From: Nostoc sp. LEGE 06077
Lineage (GTDB): Bacteria; Cyanobacteriota; Cyanobacteriia; Cyanobacteriales; Nostocaceae
DNA length: 64,000 bases
Direction: 5' to 3'
Assembly (NCBI RefSeq): GCF_015207705.1
Contig: NZ_JADEWI010000040.1
Coordinates: forward strand, 1 to 64,000
A program made the translations under genes and the position numbers. Positions 61,262 through 64,000 of the stretch are shown piece by piece (position 1 is the first letter of the stretch; each line of letters begins with the position of its first letter). The notes under the pieces were generated by a model. That model did no database searches. It saw only the letters and a program-made list of their open reading frames with translations, and was not told the origin of the DNA.

Positions 61262-61284
61262 AAAAATCTCAGCTTTGAAACTGA

Positions 61285-62583
<1,299 letters not shown>

Positions 62584-63783
62584 TCATTGGTCATTGGTTA
62601 ACTCCTTTACTAATTCTCGAAATAGCAGTCGTGTACCAATCCCTGCAATCTTCATTCTGACTAGTTTGATTGGGCGGCCTGCTTCTTTTTCAGCTACCAG
62701 CTTCTCACCCAAAAATTCACCAATCTCATTTTTCAAGCGCGATCGCTTAGGTTCAAGTCGGGTGTAAACCCACTGCCACAACGACAGTCGGCACAGGTCG
62801 GAACCGCCAACAACTTTGGTTTTTCGCTTGTCGCCAGATGCCTCCAAGCTGGGCGCAACTCCTAAAGCCTTTTGAAATCTCCTCAGCGAAAGGTGGCGTT
62901 TAGTTGGTTTTTTTGAGTTTCGCCCCTGGCGTATGCAAACTTCTGGATTACCATCTTCATCTAGGAAGCCAGACAGCGGGTAAATTTGCGAAATCAAAAC
63001 AGCTTTCAAGCGATCGCCAAAACCGAACCTGTGGAAAACTTCGACGTATGGCTGAAATCTATCATCGGTAAGCAGTTGAGCTAATTCTCTCTCAATAATG
63101 ATTTCTTCGCGTTGCAAGTCACACAATCGCTTGGCGTGAAAGCGAACTGTGCTTGTAATGCCTAGCCCCGCACTGTCTTTGTAGAGTAGGTCATATCGTT
63201 TGGCCTTGCGCTCCTCAGCTAACCAACCCCACAACAAAGGCACTTCATCTCCGTCAAGCCGCCGCTTTGATTTAACGTGAGCAACTTCGGGAAACTGCCA
63301 CGCCAAATCCTGACGCAACCTATTAATAATGGGATTTTGGACGCGGTTAAGGTGTGCCAGCCTTAACACCAACTCTCTGACTCTGACAATTTTACGATCA
63401 CGAATTTGTACAAATCGTTTCTTGTCGTTGCAGTAGTCCAAGTAGTAACAGGCCAAAGCCAGTGAATCAGCATCATCATCTTTATCTGGTAATGCCAGGT
63501 GATGCGCTCGGTAGTTTTTCAATTCTTTATGACCGACCAAGCGCACTTCTACTCCTGCACGGGCAAGGTGCGTACCCCATAGACGTGAGTAGTTGGTTCC
63601 TGTGGGTTCCATGATTGCAACATCCGCGTTTAGTGCCAGCAGTGCCTTGATTCCAGCACTGTTGGCACTGAACCGATAGAACGGACACTCATAGTAGAAT
63701 TGACGTGGTGAATCGGGCTTAGTCTCTAGAAGACAAGCCGAAATTGAGGACTTGCTGACATCAAGTCCCAAAACTTTAATCAT
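62584..63783 (-). CDS. IS110-family transposase (DEDD recombinase)
   Basis: 399 residues. The RuvC-like DEDD domain has Asp8 (IKVLGLDVSKSS), Glu59 (VAIMEPTGTNY) and an Asp cluster near 100-105 (LPDKDDDADSLALACYY). The C-terminal Tnp_20 domain has GFGDRLKAVLISQIYP and GGSDLCRLSLWQW, where the Ser (about residue 327) may be the nucleophile. These enzymes insert without long terminal repeats and, in the IS110 group, use a bridge RNA from the non-coding end. The last residues (LTNDQ) and stop fall in TGACCAA heptads, so the native C-terminus or right end has probably been altered. ATG 63783 is the natural start. Confidence 0.9.
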   Translation of the reverse strand: MIKVLGLDVSKSSISACLLETKPDSPRQFYYECPFYRFSANSAGIKALLALNADVAIMEPTGTNYSRLWGTHLARAGVEVRLVGHKELKNYRAHHLALPDKDDDADSLALACYYLDYCNDKKRFVQIRDRKIVRVRELVLRLAHLNRVQNPIINRLRQDLAWQFPEVAHVKSKRRLDGDEVPLLWGWLAEERKAKRYDLLYKDSAGLGITSTVRFHAKRLCDLQREEIIIERELAQLLTDDRFQPYVEVFHRFGFGDRLKAVLISQIYPLSGFLDEDGNPEVCIRQGRNSKKPTKRHLSLRRFQKALGVAPSLEASGDKRKTKVVGGSDLCRLSLWQWVYTRLEPKRSRLKNEIGEFLGEKLVAEKEAGRPIKLVRMKIAGIGTRLLFRELVKELTNDQ

Positions 63784-64000
63784 TTTGTTTTCTTCTGGGT
63801 GGTGTTTGTTGTCCTGTAGTCAATGCCTATGAATCACCCGTAAGCCCTAGCAGCTTGCTTCACTCTCAAGGCAATGCCAGCAGCTGTAACTGCTGGCGAC
63901 ACAGGGAAGGGAACAGTACACAACCAGTAACCGAGCTTACGAAACTAAAAAAGCCATACAGCTTGATTCTGAGCAAAAGCCCTAAGTTGCTGGCTGTCGT
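63784..64000 (-). ncRNA. Non-coding flank of the IS110 element, candidate bridge-RNA region
   Basis: At least 217 bases without a frame precede the transposase start and continue past the window. It holds a hairpin at 63876-63897 (GCCAGCAG / CTGCTGGC, loop CTGTAA), and AGCCCTA appears twice (63843-63849 and 63978-63984). In IS110-group elements this side encodes the bridge RNA. The assignment is by position and structure only. Confidence 0.35.

Overview
The window comes from a filamentous, probably heterocyst-forming cyanobacterium (Nostocales; Nostoc, Calothrix or Tolypothrix-like). The evidence is the very frequent palindrome GCGATCGC (HIP1), the photosystem II genes psbK and psbM, tandem heptanucleotide repeats (STRRs) in many gaps, small dispersed repeats inserted even inside genes, and typical cyanobacterial families: PlqA beside Ppx, pentapeptide repeats, CHAT-TPR and kinase-FGE proteins. 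I saw no rRNA, no confident tRNA and no CRISPR array.

Region 1 (1-12,970) is a decaying organosulfur or sulfonate acquisition locus. It holds an ABC importer (Tat lipoprotein binding protein, ATPase, permease), a signal-less binding-protein homologue, an acyl-CoA-dehydrogenase-fold monooxygenase, a two-cluster ferredoxin and a TauD-like dioxygenase. Around them are wrecked genes: a flavoprotein cut by an insertion sequence at the left edge, an MFS exporter stopped by an amber codon inside a small dispersed repeat, and a chimeric stretch (10,512-11,844) built from pieces of three oxidoreductase genes.

Region 2 (13,000-36,400) is mostly chromosomal backbone: uppS, a ferritin-like protein, a pentapeptide protein, a STAND NTPase with TPRs, a PrsW-like protease, ExbB/ExbD, psbK, a ferredoxin, psbM, a universal stress protein, a secreted CHAT-TPR protein, an acyl-ACP/CoA synthetase, a YlqD protein, a GDYXXLXY/DUF2157 pair and an RsmB-like methyltransferase.

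Region 3 (36,300-38,700) is a small AT-rich accessory island between the methyltransferase and alaS. It carries a reverse transcriptase with an intact catalytic core and a long helical C-terminus, followed on the same strand by a Phd/VapC toxin-antitoxin pair. It resembles the UG/Abi class of defence reverse transcriptases and is the best candidate for an undescribed system.

Region 4 (38,700-64,000) carries alaS, a GGDEF protein with a degenerate receiver, plqA, ppx, an orphan ATP-grasp ligase, an aminotransferase, a glycosyltransferase, an orphan PotC permease, a kinase-FGE fusion, a DUF1400 hydrolase, a heme-oxygenase-like protein, ilvC and an IS110-family transposase with a structured upstream flank that could encode a bridge RNA. 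At least three families of miniature inverted-repeat elements are scattered through the window, and two genes end inside heptad repeats that act as three-frame stops.
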